64,000 nt of DNA from Terriglobia bacterium (GCA_021323595.1 JAJPKR010000042.1:1-64000); one strand, 5' to 3'; positions 8,178 to 16,906 are shown, counted from the first letter of the stretch. Notes: generated by a model from the letters alone, not told the origin. A program made the numbers and translations.

Positions 8178-9202
8178 TGGCAGGAGGTGCTGGCCGACTC
8201 GCGCCGGGCGGCGGCCAATAAAGCGGTAATCGCATTCGTGACCTGGGGTACGGCGATGGAGTCCAGACCGGCACCCAAACTCGCCTGCAGGACGCGGCAT
8301 GGCGTTTGCCAGGGACGCCAAACCACTGCATCGGACGGGCCAAAGAGGACCACCACCGGCTTGGCTAAGGCAGCGGCAATGTGAATTGGGCCGCCATCGC
8401 TACCTAGAACGAGCGTCGATTCGGCTTCCAGGGCGATTAAGTCGCGCACGTCCGTCCCCACCAGCAAGGCGGCACGTCCCGGCGGCAAGGCGGCGACCAG
8501 GCGCTCTTCGACCCCTGGCGAACGAGAGGCACGGGCAAATACCGCTGCGAAGCCATGCTCCCGGCCGAGCCAAGATAAGGCTTCACGGTAGTATTCCGCG
8601 GGCCACTGCATGTCGGGAGACCGCGGTGTTGCGTTGATGTAAGCAAAGGGCGGACGAACGCCGCACGCTGCAAGCCGCCGAAGGATGGCCGCGCGCGACT
8701 CGGCGGACGGAAAGATCCGGAGAGGCCCCAAAGAGGCCGGGGGCAGACCGATGTGATGGAAGAGGGAGGCGACATGCTCGACCGTATGCCAGCGCGGCCG
8801 GCCCGGGGGCGGAGGGGTGGGAGGCACAGCAACACGATGCAAACGGGCATAGGGTTGCCCGGCGAAACCGACTCGCCAGCGGGCGCCAGAGGCCAGGGTC
8901 AAGAGAGTGGCCGTACTGCCTCCGTGGAGGTTGATCGCGAGTTCGGCGTCGAAGCGCCGCAACGCGGCCACGCCGCGCCACCTGCCGGTCAGCGAGGCAG
9001 GCAGCGGAATTATCGTGTCAATATCCGGATTGCCTTCCAGGACGGGCGCCCATTCGGATTCGACGACGAATCCAAGCCGGAGATCGCCGCGCCAGCGCTT
9101 GAGGGCGGCGAGAGCCGGCGTGGTGAGCAAGCTGTCGCCCAAGCTGCGCAGCCGGATCAAGGCGACGCGCGCCCCTGGCGGCAATGCGGCAAGGAGGTCC
9201 AT
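8174..9202 (-). CDS. Glycosyltransferase family 9 (lipopolysaccharide heptosyltransferase-like)
   Basis: 342 residues from the ATG at 9202 (an in-frame TTG at 9214 is the alternative). GT9 features are clear: N-terminal 'LIRLRSLGDSLLTTPAL', a first Rossmann half, then 'ELAINLHGG', and in the C-terminal half 'LVLGSDGGPIHIAAALAKPVVVLFGPSDA', the nucleotide-sugar-binding signature. It should add a heptose or similar sugar to the lipid A core at the inner face of the inner membrane; the actual sugar cannot be read from sequence. It follows the Trm112-like gene by 16 bases and is probably co-transcribed with it. Confidence 0.9.
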   Translation of the reverse strand: MDLLAALPPGARVALIRLRSLGDSLLTTPALAALKRWRGDLRLGFVVESEWAPVLEGNPDIDTIIPLPASLTGRWRGVAALRRFDAELAINLHGGSTATLLTLASGARWRVGFAGQPYARLHRVAVPPTPPPPGRPRWHTVEHVASLFHHIGLPPASLGPLRIFPSAESRAAILRRLAACGVRPPFAYINATPRSPDMQWPAEYYREALSWLGREHGFAAVFARASRSPGVEERLVAALPPGRAALLVGTDVRDLIALEAESTLVLGSDGGPIHIAAALAKPVVVLFGPSDAVVWRPWQTPCRVLQASLGAGLDSIAVPQVTNAITALLAAARRESASTSCH

Positions 9203-9218
9203 CCGTGGACTCAACCCG

Positions 9219-9389
9219 CTAAGGTTCGATCACCGCCTCTTCGACCAGCATGACGGGAATATCGTCGCGAATGGGATACACCCGGCGGCAAATCTGGCAT
9301 TTGAGCCCGCTGTGGTCCGGCTTCAAGGCGAGCGAACCCTTGTCTTCCGGGCAAACGAGGATTTCCAATAGATCGGGACTAATCGGCAT
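9219..9389 (-). CDS. Trm112/UPF0434-like zinc-ribbon protein
   Basis: A 56-residue gene, easily missed because of its size. It begins [20 protein letters not shown], has '[20 protein letters not shown]' and ends with an acidic tail, matching the UPF0434/Trm112 family end to end ([11 protein letters not shown] ... C ... YPIRDGIPVML). Cys13, Cys31 and Cys34 are present; the fourth Cys seen in some members is Asp16 here. Bacterial members are small zinc-ribbon-like proteins found beside envelope glycosyltransferases or kdsB, which fits the GT9 neighbour. The biochemical role in bacteria is uncertain. Confidence 0.86.
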   Translation of the reverse strand: MPISPDLLEILVCPEDKGSLALKPDHSGLKCQICRRVYPIRDDIPVMLVEEAVIEP

Positions 9390-9427
9390 GAGTCTAGCGT
9401 ACTAGGGCCAAGGGGAGAACGGCGCGC

Positions 9428-10297
9428 ATGAAGAGGGCGGATGTCATCGGAACAGGCAGATTGGGCAAAGCGCTGACCGCCTGGCTGGCCGGCGGCGGCT
9501 GGCAAGTGGACCGCATAGTCAGCCGGGATGCAGCCCGCGCGCGACGGCTTGCCAAACGCCTAGGGGCAAGGCGAGGGCAGGGGCTGGCCGAATACAGACA
9601 ACCTGCCGAACTGGTTTTCGTGGCCGTGCCCGACGACGCACTCGCTGGGTTGGCACGGCGTCTCGCACAACGCGCCGACGAGTGGAGCGGCAAAGTCGTG
9701 CTGCACGCCAGCGGCGCGCTGGATGCCTCGGTGCTGTCACCGCTGCGCGAGCTGGGAGCGAGCACAGGCAGCATGCATCCGCTCATGACCTTCGCCCGCC
9801 GTGGAAGGGCCCCCTTACCCAAAGAGGTCGTGTTTGCGATCGAAGGCGACCGCAAGGCGGAACAAGCGGCCTTCGAATTGGCGAACGCCTGGGGCGGCAA
9901 GCCGCTACAGTTGCGCCCCGAACAGAAGCCGGCATACCATCTCGCAGCGACTTTCGCTTCGCCGATGATCGTGGTGATGTTTGCGCTGGCGCGCGAACAG
10001 TTGCGGCGGTCGGGCCTGAACCGCGAAGCGCAAGGTCGCGCGGCCGCAGGATTACAGCGATTGTTGAAACAAACAGCGGCCAATCTGGGGAACGGCAGCG
10101 CCACCGCCGCGCAGTCGGCCTGGACGGGGGCCATCGCGCGAGGCGATCACGAGACGATCCGCCGGCATCGGGCCATCGCCGGGCCTTCCCGGCATGTTTA
10201 CGACGCCTTGGTGGCAAACGCCGAACGACTGTTGGGGACCGCGGGTGCGAAGCCGCAGTCTCGATCAAAGGATCGGGACTTGGGCAACGATGGATAG
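9428..10297 (+). CDS. Rossmann-like/DUF2520 NAD(P)-binding protein
   Basis: 289 residues. The N-terminal Rossmann fold starts 'VIGTGRLGKALTAWL' and ends with 'ELVFVAVPDDAL'; the C-terminal helical DUF2520 domain has 'GSMHPLMTF' and 'AYHLAATFASPMIVVMFALA'. The architecture resembles ketopantoate reductase and ProC-type oxidoreductases, and homologues often sit beside pantothenate genes, although none is present here. GGGGAG lies upstream of the ATG. The start is only 38 bases from the divergent Trm112-like start, so promoters must overlap. The 3' end overlaps ribBA by 33 bases. Confidence 0.85.
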   Translation: MKRADVIGTGRLGKALTAWLAGGGWQVDRIVSRDAARARRLAKRLGARRGQGLAEYRQPAELVFVAVPDDALAGLARRLAQRADEWSGKVVLHASGALDASVLSPLRELGASTGSMHPLMTFARRGRAPLPKEVVFAIEGDRKAEQAAFELANAWGGKPLQLRPEQKPAYHLAATFASPMIVVMFALAREQLRRSGLNREAQGRAAAGLQRLLKQTAANLGNGSATAAQSAWTGAIARGDHETIRRHRAIAGPSRHVYDALVANAERLLGTAGAKPQSRSKDRDLGNDG

Positions 10298-11419
10298 CGA
10301 ATAGCCTTCGAGACCCGCAATGAGGCGAGGATGGTTGGTCAGCAGCCGAATTTGCCGTACCTCAAGATCGGCGAGCATTTGCGCGCCGATACCGATCTGG
10401 CGCTGCACGATGCGCTCATTCTGGCGCTCAAGGGCCAGACCTGGCCGGCCGTGGAGGATCGCCCCTCCTTCGAGGTGGAACCCGGGCGAGTTTTGATGCA
10501 AATAGAGGACAACGCCAACGCCTTCCGCGTGAATCTGGCGGAGCGCCCCGGCGAGGTTGCGCTGACACTCACATTCGCGCGAAGCAAAGACGAGACCCGG
10601 CAAGCAGTGCGTTTGAACCCGCACCAAGGTCGGCCGTTCAGGATCCAGTTGGCCGAGAACCCAGGCGCTGTGAAATTCGCCCGCCAAGGCGTCGTGATAG
10701 GCGAGCAAGCGGCTGGGGCCATACGCGGTATCGAGCCGAGCCTCGCCAACGCGATTTACATAGCGCTCAGTCAACAGGCGATGGCGGACGATCTCGGCAA
10801 CGGTGATCATGCGCAATCCGTGCTGCCTACAGAAACGCGCGAGATCGGGCATGCGCGCCATGGAGCCGTCTTCGTTCATGATTTCGCAGATGACGCCGGC
10901 GGGATGCAATCCGGCCAGGCGCGCGAGATCCACGGCCGCCTCGGTTTGCCCGGCGCGCTCCAGGACGCCACCCCGCCTGGCCCGCAAGGGAAAGATATGG
11001 CCGGGGCGGGCGAGATCCTCAGGGCGCGACGCCTCGTCGACCAGCACGCGAATCGTTTGGGCGCGATCGGCGGCGCTGATGCCGGTGGTGACGCCGACCC
11101 GAGCATCCACGGATTCACAAAACGCGGTGCCGAAATTCGATGTGTTATCCGCCGTCATGAGCGGAATCCGCAACGCCTCGAGCCGCTCTTCGGTTAGAGC
11201 CACGCAGATCAAACCGCGGCCGAAGCGCGCCATGAAATTGATGGCTTCCGGCGTGATCGCATCAGCAGCGAGGGTTAGATCCCCCTCGTTTTCACGGTCG
11301 GCATCGTCCACCACGACGACCATGCGGCCGGCACGCAACTCAGCCGCGGCCTCCGCCACCGACGCAAGCGCCGGGGCAGGACTCGAGGACACAGCAGGCG
11401 CCGTCGGACCGGAACTCAT
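10265..11419 (-). CDS. ribBA: RibBA-type protein: intact DHBP synthase, degenerate GTP cyclohydrolase II half
   Basis: 384 residues. Residues 15-215 are 3,4-dihydroxy-2-butanone-4-phosphate synthase with 'DDADRENEGDL', 'RPGHIFPL' and 'THPAGVICEI'-like blocks (here 'LHPAGVICEIMNEDG'), so riboflavin precursor synthesis from ribulose 5-phosphate looks functional. The second half keeps the Zn cysteines C272, C283 and C285 (CLPGLVFASRECEC), but the catalytic YLRQEGRG motif reads YLHQNSPG (306-313) and the 'DTVEAN..LG' region is shortened. The C-terminal 'IRLLTNHP' is kept. GTP cyclohydrolase activity is therefore doubtful, and the half may be structural, as in RibBX-type proteins. It is convergent with the DUF2520 gene. 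Confidence 0.86.
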   Translation of the reverse strand: MSSGPTAPAVSSSPAPALASVAEAAAELRAGRMVVVVDDADRENEGDLTLAADAITPEAINFMARFGRGLICVALTEERLEALRIPLMTADNTSNFGTAFCESVDARVGVTTGISAADRAQTIRVLVDEASRPEDLARPGHIFPLRARRGGVLERAGQTEAAVDLARLAGLHPAGVICEIMNEDGSMARMPDLARFCRQHGLRMITVAEIVRHRLLTERYVNRVGEARLDTAYGPSRLLAYHDALAGEFHSAWVLGQLDPERPTLVRVQTHCLPGLVFASRECECQRNLAGALRQIHAEGVGVVLYLHQNSPGFHLEGGAILHGRPGLALERQNERIVQRQIGIGAQMLADLEVRQIRLLTNHPRLIAGLEGYSLSIVAQVPIL

Positions 11420-11609
11420 CCCTCAATTTTACCCGCGTGGCAAGCCCTCGACCTTGGCCTGCTCTGCCCGCCGTCCGGAGAATGCCCATGCCGCGCGCTC
11501 GCCGCGCGCGCGCAGGGGGGAGAGTGGCGGGACCGCGGGCTCTCACAATCCCAATCGAAGGCGCAGCGAATTCAGGCCGGAGTGCGCTCGCGGCCGCGTG
11601 CGGCTGGAA

Positions 11610-12041
11610 TCAGGCGGTCCGGTGGGTCCGGCGTCCACGCGAGGCGAGAGAACTCAACTGGTCGAGGAGGATCGTGCCTAAGCGACCGAGCTCTGCACTG
11701 TGAAGGGCGGAAAGCTGCTCGATCAAGGCTTCGCCCTTCGGAGTAAGCGAAACCTGGACGGTGCGGCGGTCGATGGTTCCCCGCTGACGCCTCACCAGCT
11801 TCAGGCGCTGTGCCCTGGTGATCAGCGCCACGGCAGCATGGTGGCTGACCTGGAGCCGCTCGGCGATTTCGGCAACGTTGGCCCAATCGCGACCGGTCAT
11901 CCCTTTAATGGTCAAGAGCAATTGGTGCTGCTGGGGGGAAACGCCGGCCTGACGCGCCGCTCGCTCGCTAAAACGCAAGAATTGCCGCAAGGCATAGCGG
12001 AACTGCGCCAAGTTTTCGATTTGCGCACGGCTGACTCGCAT
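11610..12041 (-). CDS. MarR family transcriptional regulator
   Basis: 143 residues with a complete MarR winged helix: 'GVSPQQHQLLLTIKGM', 'VAEIAERLQVSHHAAVALITRAQRLKLVRRQRGTIDRRTVQVSLTPKGEAL'. The recognition helix and the wing (RGTIDRRTVQVSLT) are both intact. Dimerisation helices flank it. It stands alone between ribBA and the LytTR gene, with about 190 bases on each side, and may autoregulate. No ligand can be predicted. Confidence 0.9.
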   Translation of the reverse strand: MRVSRAQIENLAQFRYALRQFLRFSERAARQAGVSPQQHQLLLTIKGMTGRDWANVAEIAERLQVSHHAAVALITRAQRLKLVRRQRGTIDRRTVQVSLTPKGEALIEQLSALHSAELGRLGTILLDQLSSLASRGRRTHRTA

Positions 12042-12232
12042 GCGTTATTTGTATATCACAGCATGAGCAGCGAAGGAAAGGGACCAGGGCGAAAAAAGAG
12101 TCATTGGCACGATATAAACGGCGGCAGGTCGGTCATAGCGGAGCCCGTGCGGAGACGCAGGCGGCCCCGCCTTGCACAGGTGAGGAACCCGAATTAGGGC
12201 TGACGGCGTTTGCGGGCGCTTGCGGCGGGAAT

Positions 12233-12970
12233 TCAGCCCAGCAATTCTCGGAGGCGGGCATGCCCGGCACGACTCACAGGAATCCGCCGACCCCCAGTGA
12301 GGACCGCCACATAACTGTCGCGGGAATACGGCTCCAAGCGGACGAGGGCGGAAAGGTTCACCAACCAGCCGCGATGGACGCGGGGAAATTGAGCAGGATC
12401 GAGGGCGGCTTCCAGGCTCGCCAGGGTTTGCTTTTTCAAGTAAGTCTTGCCGGCCGTATGGAGCGCAACATAGTCATCCTGGGCCTCGAGTGCGAGGATA
12501 TCCGCGACAGGCACGAGGCTGATCTTCGCACCGTCACGAACGACGAAACGCCGCAGGGGGTTCTCCCGCCCATGAGCGGCAAGGTTCAGGGAGGCGGCAG
12601 GGGGCTGCGCCCCATTGGCGCCAAGGCGCTGGCGCGCCCGCGAAACGGCCTGCCGAAAGCGCTCGAGCGTGAAGGGCTTGAGGAGGTAATCCACGGCATG
12701 GACCTCGAAGGCACGCAAGGCGAAATGGTCATAGGCGGTAGTGAAGATCACCGCCGGTCCAGATTCGAGAAGCTCCAGAACTTCAAAACCGTCCAACTTG
12801 GGCATTTGGACGTCGAGAAAAAGCAGATCCGGACGGAGATCCGCGCAGGCTTTGACTGCGGCGAAGCCATCGGCAAGTTCGCCCACGATCTCCAGATCGG
12901 GCTCGCTGGAGCAGTATTCGCGCAGGAGCTGGCGCGGCAATTCTTCATCGTCGATGATCAGGGTGCGCAT
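12233..12970 (-). CDS. LytTR-family response regulator
   Basis: 245 residues from ATG 12970. The N-terminal receiver domain has the acidic pair 'IIDDEE', phospho-acceptor Asp in 'LLFLDVQMP', and conserved Thr and Lys in 'FTTAYD' and 'DYLLKPF'. The C-terminal LytTR DNA-binding domain (about 140-245) shows 'ILALEAQDDYVALHT', 'FPRVHRGWLVNL' and 'RRIPVSRAGHARLRELL'. It lies 8 bases after the kinase gene and should be phosphorylated by it. LytTR domains bind paired direct repeats upstream of target genes; no clear pair was identified here. Confidence 0.93.
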   Translation of the reverse strand: MRTLIIDDEELPRQLLREYCSSEPDLEIVGELADGFAAVKACADLRPDLLFLDVQMPKLDGFEVLELLESGPAVIFTTAYDHFALRAFEVHAVDYLLKPFTLERFRQAVSRARQRLGANGAQPPAASLNLAAHGRENPLRRFVVRDGAKISLVPVADILALEAQDDYVALHTAGKTYLKKQTLASLEAALDPAQFPRVHRGWLVNLSALVRLEPYSRDSYVAVLTGGRRIPVSRAGHARLRELLG

Positions 12971-12978
12971 AGGAGTGA

Positions 12979-14097
12979 TTAGCCCTCCTGAAATGAAATC
13001 GCCGGCAACTGCATTCGAGCCACGAAGCGGGAACCGTCGGCGGCGCAATCGAGGCGCCCAGACGCCCCATAATGAGTCGCCAAACGCCGGCGGACCTGCG
13101 GCAGGCCCACGCCATTACGCTCGGGGGCGGGGGATTCCGGATCGAAATCATTCGTGATCTCGAGCTGAAGGACGCCGTCGGCAAGCTGGGCGGTCATGCG
13201 CAGGAGGCCGGAGCGAGTCAGGCCGGCGATCCCGTGCTTGATGGCGTTTTCGACCAAGGGCTGCAACAAAAGAGCAGGAATCGCGCAGGACAAGGTAGCG
13301 GGATCGATCGCTTCCTCGACGCAGAGGCGGGCGCCGAAACGAAATCGCTCTACCGCCAGGTAGGCACGCACGACCGCGATTTCGTCGGCGACGGCCACTA
13401 GTTCCCGCTGGCCGGTCTGCAATGTAAGTCGAAAGAGTTCGGCGAGGTGAATACACATCTCGCGAGCGCGGGCCGGATCGAGCGCGGTGAGCGCGCTGAT
13501 CGAATGGAGGCAATTGAAAAGAAAATGGGGATTGACTTGGGAACGCAGGGCGCGCAGCTCCGCTTCGCGCGCAGCCAAGCGCGCCTCACTCGCTTGACTT
13601 TGCGCTTCGGCGGCGCGACTGATCGCTTGGGCGGTATGGAAAGCCGCTGCGACAACGAGGTAGAACAGAACGCCCGCGATGAACAGCACCGCCGTCTCGC
13701 TCAGCAAGGGGGCCGCGAGGCCCAAGGGAGTGAGCACGAAGCGCAGACCATGCGCCAGGAGGACCCAAAAGAAGGCAAGCGCAATGGCGGCGTCGAACTG
13801 ATATAAGAGTGGGGCGAGGAAGCGGCCGGAGCGCAAGGGAAAGAGCCGGCTCAAGTATTCGGCACTTAAGCTCAGCAGCGCATAGATGCCCGTCATGGGC
13901 AAGCCCGCGGCGGCGATGGCCAACCAGGGACGCGGGCCGTTGGCGAGGGAAAGAGCGATCCAAACCACGAACATCCCCAGCCAGGCCCAGACAAGCAGAG
14001 CTCCCCGGCCCGGGCCGACACTGAGAAGCGGTTCTGCCGCCGACGGCAGCCGTAGCTGGCCCGAAGATTGAAGGTGCGAGTGCGCGCCGGCGGCCAT
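12979..14097 (-). CDS. LytS/YehU-type sensor histidine kinase
   Basis: 372 residues from ATG 14097; upstream in-frame sequence is a shadow of the LiaF-like gene. About four to six hydrophobic segments occupy residues 25-175 with no periplasmic loop of note. A coiled-coil linker (AQSQASEARLAAREAELRAL) leads to the His_kinase domain with the phospho-acceptor motif 'NPHFLFNCLHSI' and the ATP-binding N-box 'LQPLVENAIKHG', followed by 'GVGLPQVRRRL'. The pairing with the downstream LytTR gene (8-base gap) and the upstream LiaF-like gene (8-base gap) indicates one operon that senses membrane state. Confidence 0.91.
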   Translation of the reverse strand: MAAGAHSHLQSSGQLRLPSAAEPLLSVGPGRGALLVWAWLGMFVVWIALSLANGPRPWLAIAAAGLPMTGIYALLSLSAEYLSRLFPLRSGRFLAPLLYQFDAAIALAFFWVLLAHGLRFVLTPLGLAAPLLSETAVLFIAGVLFYLVVAAAFHTAQAISRAAEAQSQASEARLAAREAELRALRSQVNPHFLFNCLHSISALTALDPARAREMCIHLAELFRLTLQTGQRELVAVADEIAVVRAYLAVERFRFGARLCVEEAIDPATLSCAIPALLLQPLVENAIKHGIAGLTRSGLLRMTAQLADGVLQLEITNDFDPESPAPERNGVGLPQVRRRLATHYGASGRLDCAADGSRFVARMQLPAISFQEG

Positions 14098-14105
14098 TCG
14101 AGTGC

Positions 14106-15137
14106 CTAGTTCTTGACGACAATCCCGCCGAATACCGCCTCGCCGCGGACGATCAAACGGGTAGCAGCGTGGTTCGGAATTGCCAAAGGCCGGGTTTGGT
14201 CTTCGCAAGCGCCAAAAAGGCCGGTCGCCTGAACCGAAACAACCCAATTCGCTGGGATATAAACCTCCACGGCGCCAAAGACCGCGTGGGCTTCGATAAT
14301 GATCGTCGAGGCCGTAGGCACAAGCGCGCGAAGGTCCAAGTTGCAACCGCCGAAAAACGAATAGAGAGCGGCTCCTTGAAAACCGGGAAAATGGACGCGG
14401 CGATTGAGCCCGGCAAACACAGCCTTCATTTCAAACCACTGTTCGGGGGCTGAGTCCGGCGTGGCGGCATGGGAGGGATCGGCCGAGGCGGGTGCGGCGG
14501 CGGAAGCTGGCGGCGCCCACCAAGGGCGAGTTGGATCACTCGAGGGCGCCCACCAGGGCTGGGCGGTGCTCGACGTATAGGCCCGCCAGTGCGAACGCCA
14601 AGCGCGCCGTTGGGCGCGCCAGGCCCGCACCTCATTGCGCCAAGCATGAAGGTCGGAATGCCAAGAAGCCCAATCGGACCCAGGACCGGAGCGCACGGGG
14701 TGCACGGACCCGGCAACAAGCCAGGAAATGCCCAACGCAATTAGAAAAAGCGGCCAAAGACGCCAAACCGCGAAAGGCAAAACGCGAAGACAATCAAGGG
14801 TCAGGCCGGCGCCGAGCAGGATTAAAAGCGTTCCCACAAACCAGTCGTGAAATTTGTTCCGCGCAACTCTGTCGGTTCCGACACCAAAACGATTCAACAC
14901 TCCCCCGTCGTTCTGGCTGTGAAAATTGCCCCGCACGACTTTGACGATTCCGACCGCGACTAGGATCAACCCCCAAAAACAATCGGCCCGAAAATGCAGA
15001 ACGCCGAGGTTATCCAAGAGGAATCCGAGGCCGAGCACTACGATGACCAACCCGGGCAGGAGGCCAATCCAGTGCTGGCACCGCCGCGGCGGCGGTGGCG
15101 GGGAGGAGGCGGGCGGAAGCGGGGCGGGAGTACTCAT
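14106..15137 (-). CDS. LiaF-like envelope-stress membrane protein with a Trp/Arg-rich linker
   Basis: 343 residues. Four transmembrane helices at about 22-45, 50-68, 100-118 and 126-145 form the LiaI/LiaF-like module. A linker (about 160-215) follows in which AWR and PWWAP units recur (for example AWRNEVRAWRAQRRAWRSHWRAY). The C-terminal beta-helix-like domain has 'FFGGCNLDLRAL', 'AVFGAVEVYIPANWVV' and 'GEAVFGGIVVKN', as in LiaF/YvqF C-termini. LiaF inhibits or tunes a partner histidine kinase, and the kinase gene is 8 bases downstream. The ATG overlaps the stop of the preceding short gene. Confidence 0.82.
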   Translation of the reverse strand: MSTPAPLPPASSPPPPPRRCQHWIGLLPGLVIVVLGLGFLLDNLGVLHFRADCFWGLILVAVGIVKVVRGNFHSQNDGGVLNRFGVGTDRVARNKFHDWFVGTLLILLGAGLTLDCLRVLPFAVWRLWPLFLIALGISWLVAGSVHPVRSGPGSDWASWHSDLHAWRNEVRAWRAQRRAWRSHWRAYTSSTAQPWWAPSSDPTRPWWAPPASAAAPASADPSHAATPDSAPEQWFEMKAVFAGLNRRVHFPGFQGAALYSFFGGCNLDLRALVPTASTIIIEAHAVFGAVEVYIPANWVVSVQATGLFGACEDQTRPLAIPNHAATRLIVRGEAVFGGIVVKN

Positions 15138-15307
15138 GCGTGGCGGAAAACGGAGAGTACCGCATCCAGTATCCACAGGGAATCCCAGTGGCGCATCAAC
15201 CACGCCAGGTCATGGACGAGAAGCGGCACAGCGAGGGCCACGAGACAAGCACCCAGCCAAAGTTCGCTGGACGGCGACAATGACATCAGTGTACGTACGC
15301 GAGCCAT
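15134..15307 (-). CDS. Small single-pass membrane protein leading the LiaF/LytSR operon
   Basis: 57 residues if started at ATG 15307 (50 from ATG 15286). It has one clear hydrophobic helix (LWLGACLVALAVPLLVHDLAWL) with Arg on the N-terminal side. Its TGA overlaps the LiaF-like ATG (ATGA), which argues that it is translated. Neither start has a strong Shine-Dalgarno sequence. No family is recognised. Small membrane partners are common in LiaF/LiaI-type systems, so an accessory sensor role is inferred. Confidence 0.55.
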   Translation of the reverse strand: MARVRTLMSLSPSSELWLGACLVALAVPLLVHDLAWLMRHWDSLWILDAVLSVFRHA

Positions 15308-15639
15308 AGCCCGACAATGCAAGACGGGCAGCGGCGAAGCATGCCGAAATCGGCGAATGACGGATGCGGGTCGGTCAACGCCGGAGAAACTTCGGTGAAA
15401 CGAGCGGGAGGCGGAAGAGGCGGCCGACGTTCCTTCACCGCAGTTGCACAGAGCGACCGAGCCGGGTTAGGACGCCCCGGGTCCGCCCCTGGCTTCCCAA
15501 GGCTCAGAGCCGCACCCGCTGCCGGCGAGCGGAACCGGCGGCGCTGGCCTAGGGGGTGAATTGCACCGCAAGAATGGCCCAGGGGACAGTAGATTTCTCA
15601 GGCAAAGGACCGATTCAATGGGGATCGAGGAAAGAGTGT
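15308..15639. other. Divergent intergenic region without a recognised gene
   Basis: About 330 bases between the minus-strand LiaF/LytSR operon and the plus-strand metallo-beta-lactamase-fold gene. It is GC-rich and open in several frames by composition. It was checked for tRNA and riboswitch cores and nothing convincing folds. It must hold the promoters of both operons. Confidence 0.5.
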
Positions 15640-16725
15640 GTGAAAACGCGGCTTTCAGGAAAAATCCTCGCAGCGATTGCGATTGTGGCGATTGCGGCGG
15701 CCACAGGCGGCTGGCATGAGGCTTTGACAGGCGCTTGGCTGCGGCTGGCGGTGCGCCGCAAAGTGGATCATTACTCGAGCGCGCCGCTCTACGACGGAAA
15801 GATGCATTTGTTTTTTTGCGGCACGGGCAGCAGCGGCATGAATCCGGCGAGAGCGCAGGACTGCATCGCCATCATGGCGGGAGGATCGTTGGTAATCTTC
15901 AACGCCGGCGATGGCTCATCGGAAAAGGCGGAAATCGCGGGCCTGCCGCTCGGAGATCTGAACGGTATTTTTCTAACTGACTTGAGTTCCAATCACATCG
16001 GGGATTTGGGACAATTTGCGGAAACCAGTTGGCGCGATGGGCGGGTCACGCCTTTAACCGTTTACGGGCCGACCGGAACCAATCAGGTGGTCGCAGGATT
16101 CGACCAGGCTTACAGCCTCAGCGTAAAGTTTGGCGCTGCCCACGCGAACGAAGTGAATCTGCCCGCGGATAATGCGCTGCCCTCGGCCCACGAAATCAAG
16201 GTTGAGGGAGCGGCCTTGGAGCCGGTGTGGCAAGCAGGCGGCCTGCGCGTGGCGGCGTTCCTTGAGGACCATTTGCCGGTCAAGCCGGCGCTGGGGTACC
16301 GGGTAACGTATCGGAATCAGGTTGTCGTCATCGCCGGAGAAACTCGTCCCAACCAAAACCTGGAACGAAATGCGCATGACGCGAACGTGCTGATCGTTTC
16401 GGTGTACCAAGCGGCGGCGGCAAACCGTCTGGCGCGCGCCTATGATCAAGAGTTCGGGGCCGATGCCAGACCGGGCAGCCGGGATCTCAGCAGGAACTTG
16501 CGGTCATTGCAGGATTTCGAAAGCAGCATGGCCGAAGCTGGACAAGAGGCTACCGACGCCGGCGCACACCTGCTTATCGTCACGTGTCCCACGCCGGATC
16601 CCGGAAGCGGGTTCGCGAGTTGGCTTCTGGGTGGATGGTATTTGCATCCCGCCAAACGGACGTTCGCGGGCCCGGTAAGACTCGCCGAAGACGGAATGCG
16701 GTTGACCTTAACGCCGAACCACTGA
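15640..16725 (+). CDS. Secreted or membrane-anchored metallo-beta-lactamase-fold protein with a degenerate metal site
   Basis: 361 residues from a GTG at 15640 with GAGG nine bases upstream; the longer frame lacks a ribosome site. A hydrophobic N-terminus (about 8-25) is a signal or anchor. The body follows RNase Z/arylsulfatase-type MBL proteins: 'LFFCGTGSS', 'AIMAGGSLVIFNAGDGSS', 'GIFLTDLSSNHIGDL', 'EDHLPVKPALGYRV', 'VVVIAGET'. The canonical THxHxDH is TDLSSNH (113-119), so three of the four metal ligands in that motif are changed and the later SGDT is AGET. A hydrolase role is doubtful. It stands alone as a unit. Confidence 0.75.
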   Translation: MKTRLSGKILAAIAIVAIAAATGGWHEALTGAWLRLAVRRKVDHYSSAPLYDGKMHLFFCGTGSSGMNPARAQDCIAIMAGGSLVIFNAGDGSSEKAEIAGLPLGDLNGIFLTDLSSNHIGDLGQFAETSWRDGRVTPLTVYGPTGTNQVVAGFDQAYSLSVKFGAAHANEVNLPADNALPSAHEIKVEGAALEPVWQAGGLRVAAFLEDHLPVKPALGYRVTYRNQVVVIAGETRPNQNLERNAHDANVLIVSVYQAAAANRLARAYDQEFGADARPGSRDLSRNLRSLQDFESSMAEAGQEATDAGAHLLIVTCPTPDPGSGFASWLLGGWYLHPAKRTFAGPVRLAEDGMRLTLTPNH

Positions 16726-16854
16726 GGACGAGCAGGGCCGCCTTGGCGTGGCCGCCGGCCGGCGCGTATTCGGCTCGACTCCGGCACCGGCCGCGGGCCT
16801 CCGGCTCACGCGACTTTCTCCTTAACTAGGCAGCAGTACTCGAGCGCGATCGAA

Positions 16855-16883
16855 TTGACCGGCCGGGTCGTATTGTGTACAGT
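16855..16883 (+). promoter_or_regulatory. Probable promoter of mscL
   Basis: TTGACC (16855-16860) and TACAGT (16878-16883) with a 17-base spacer, about 24 bases before the mscL ATG. The match is good but not perfect to the sigma-70 consensus. Confidence 0.45.
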
Positions 16884-16906
16884 CAAACGCCACGGAGGAG
16901 TCCAGC

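Noticed and set aside
15400-15560. A tRNA-like stretch before the metallo-beta-lactamase-fold gene
   Set aside because: Short elements recall D-arm and anticodon sequences, but acceptor and anticodon stems do not pair.
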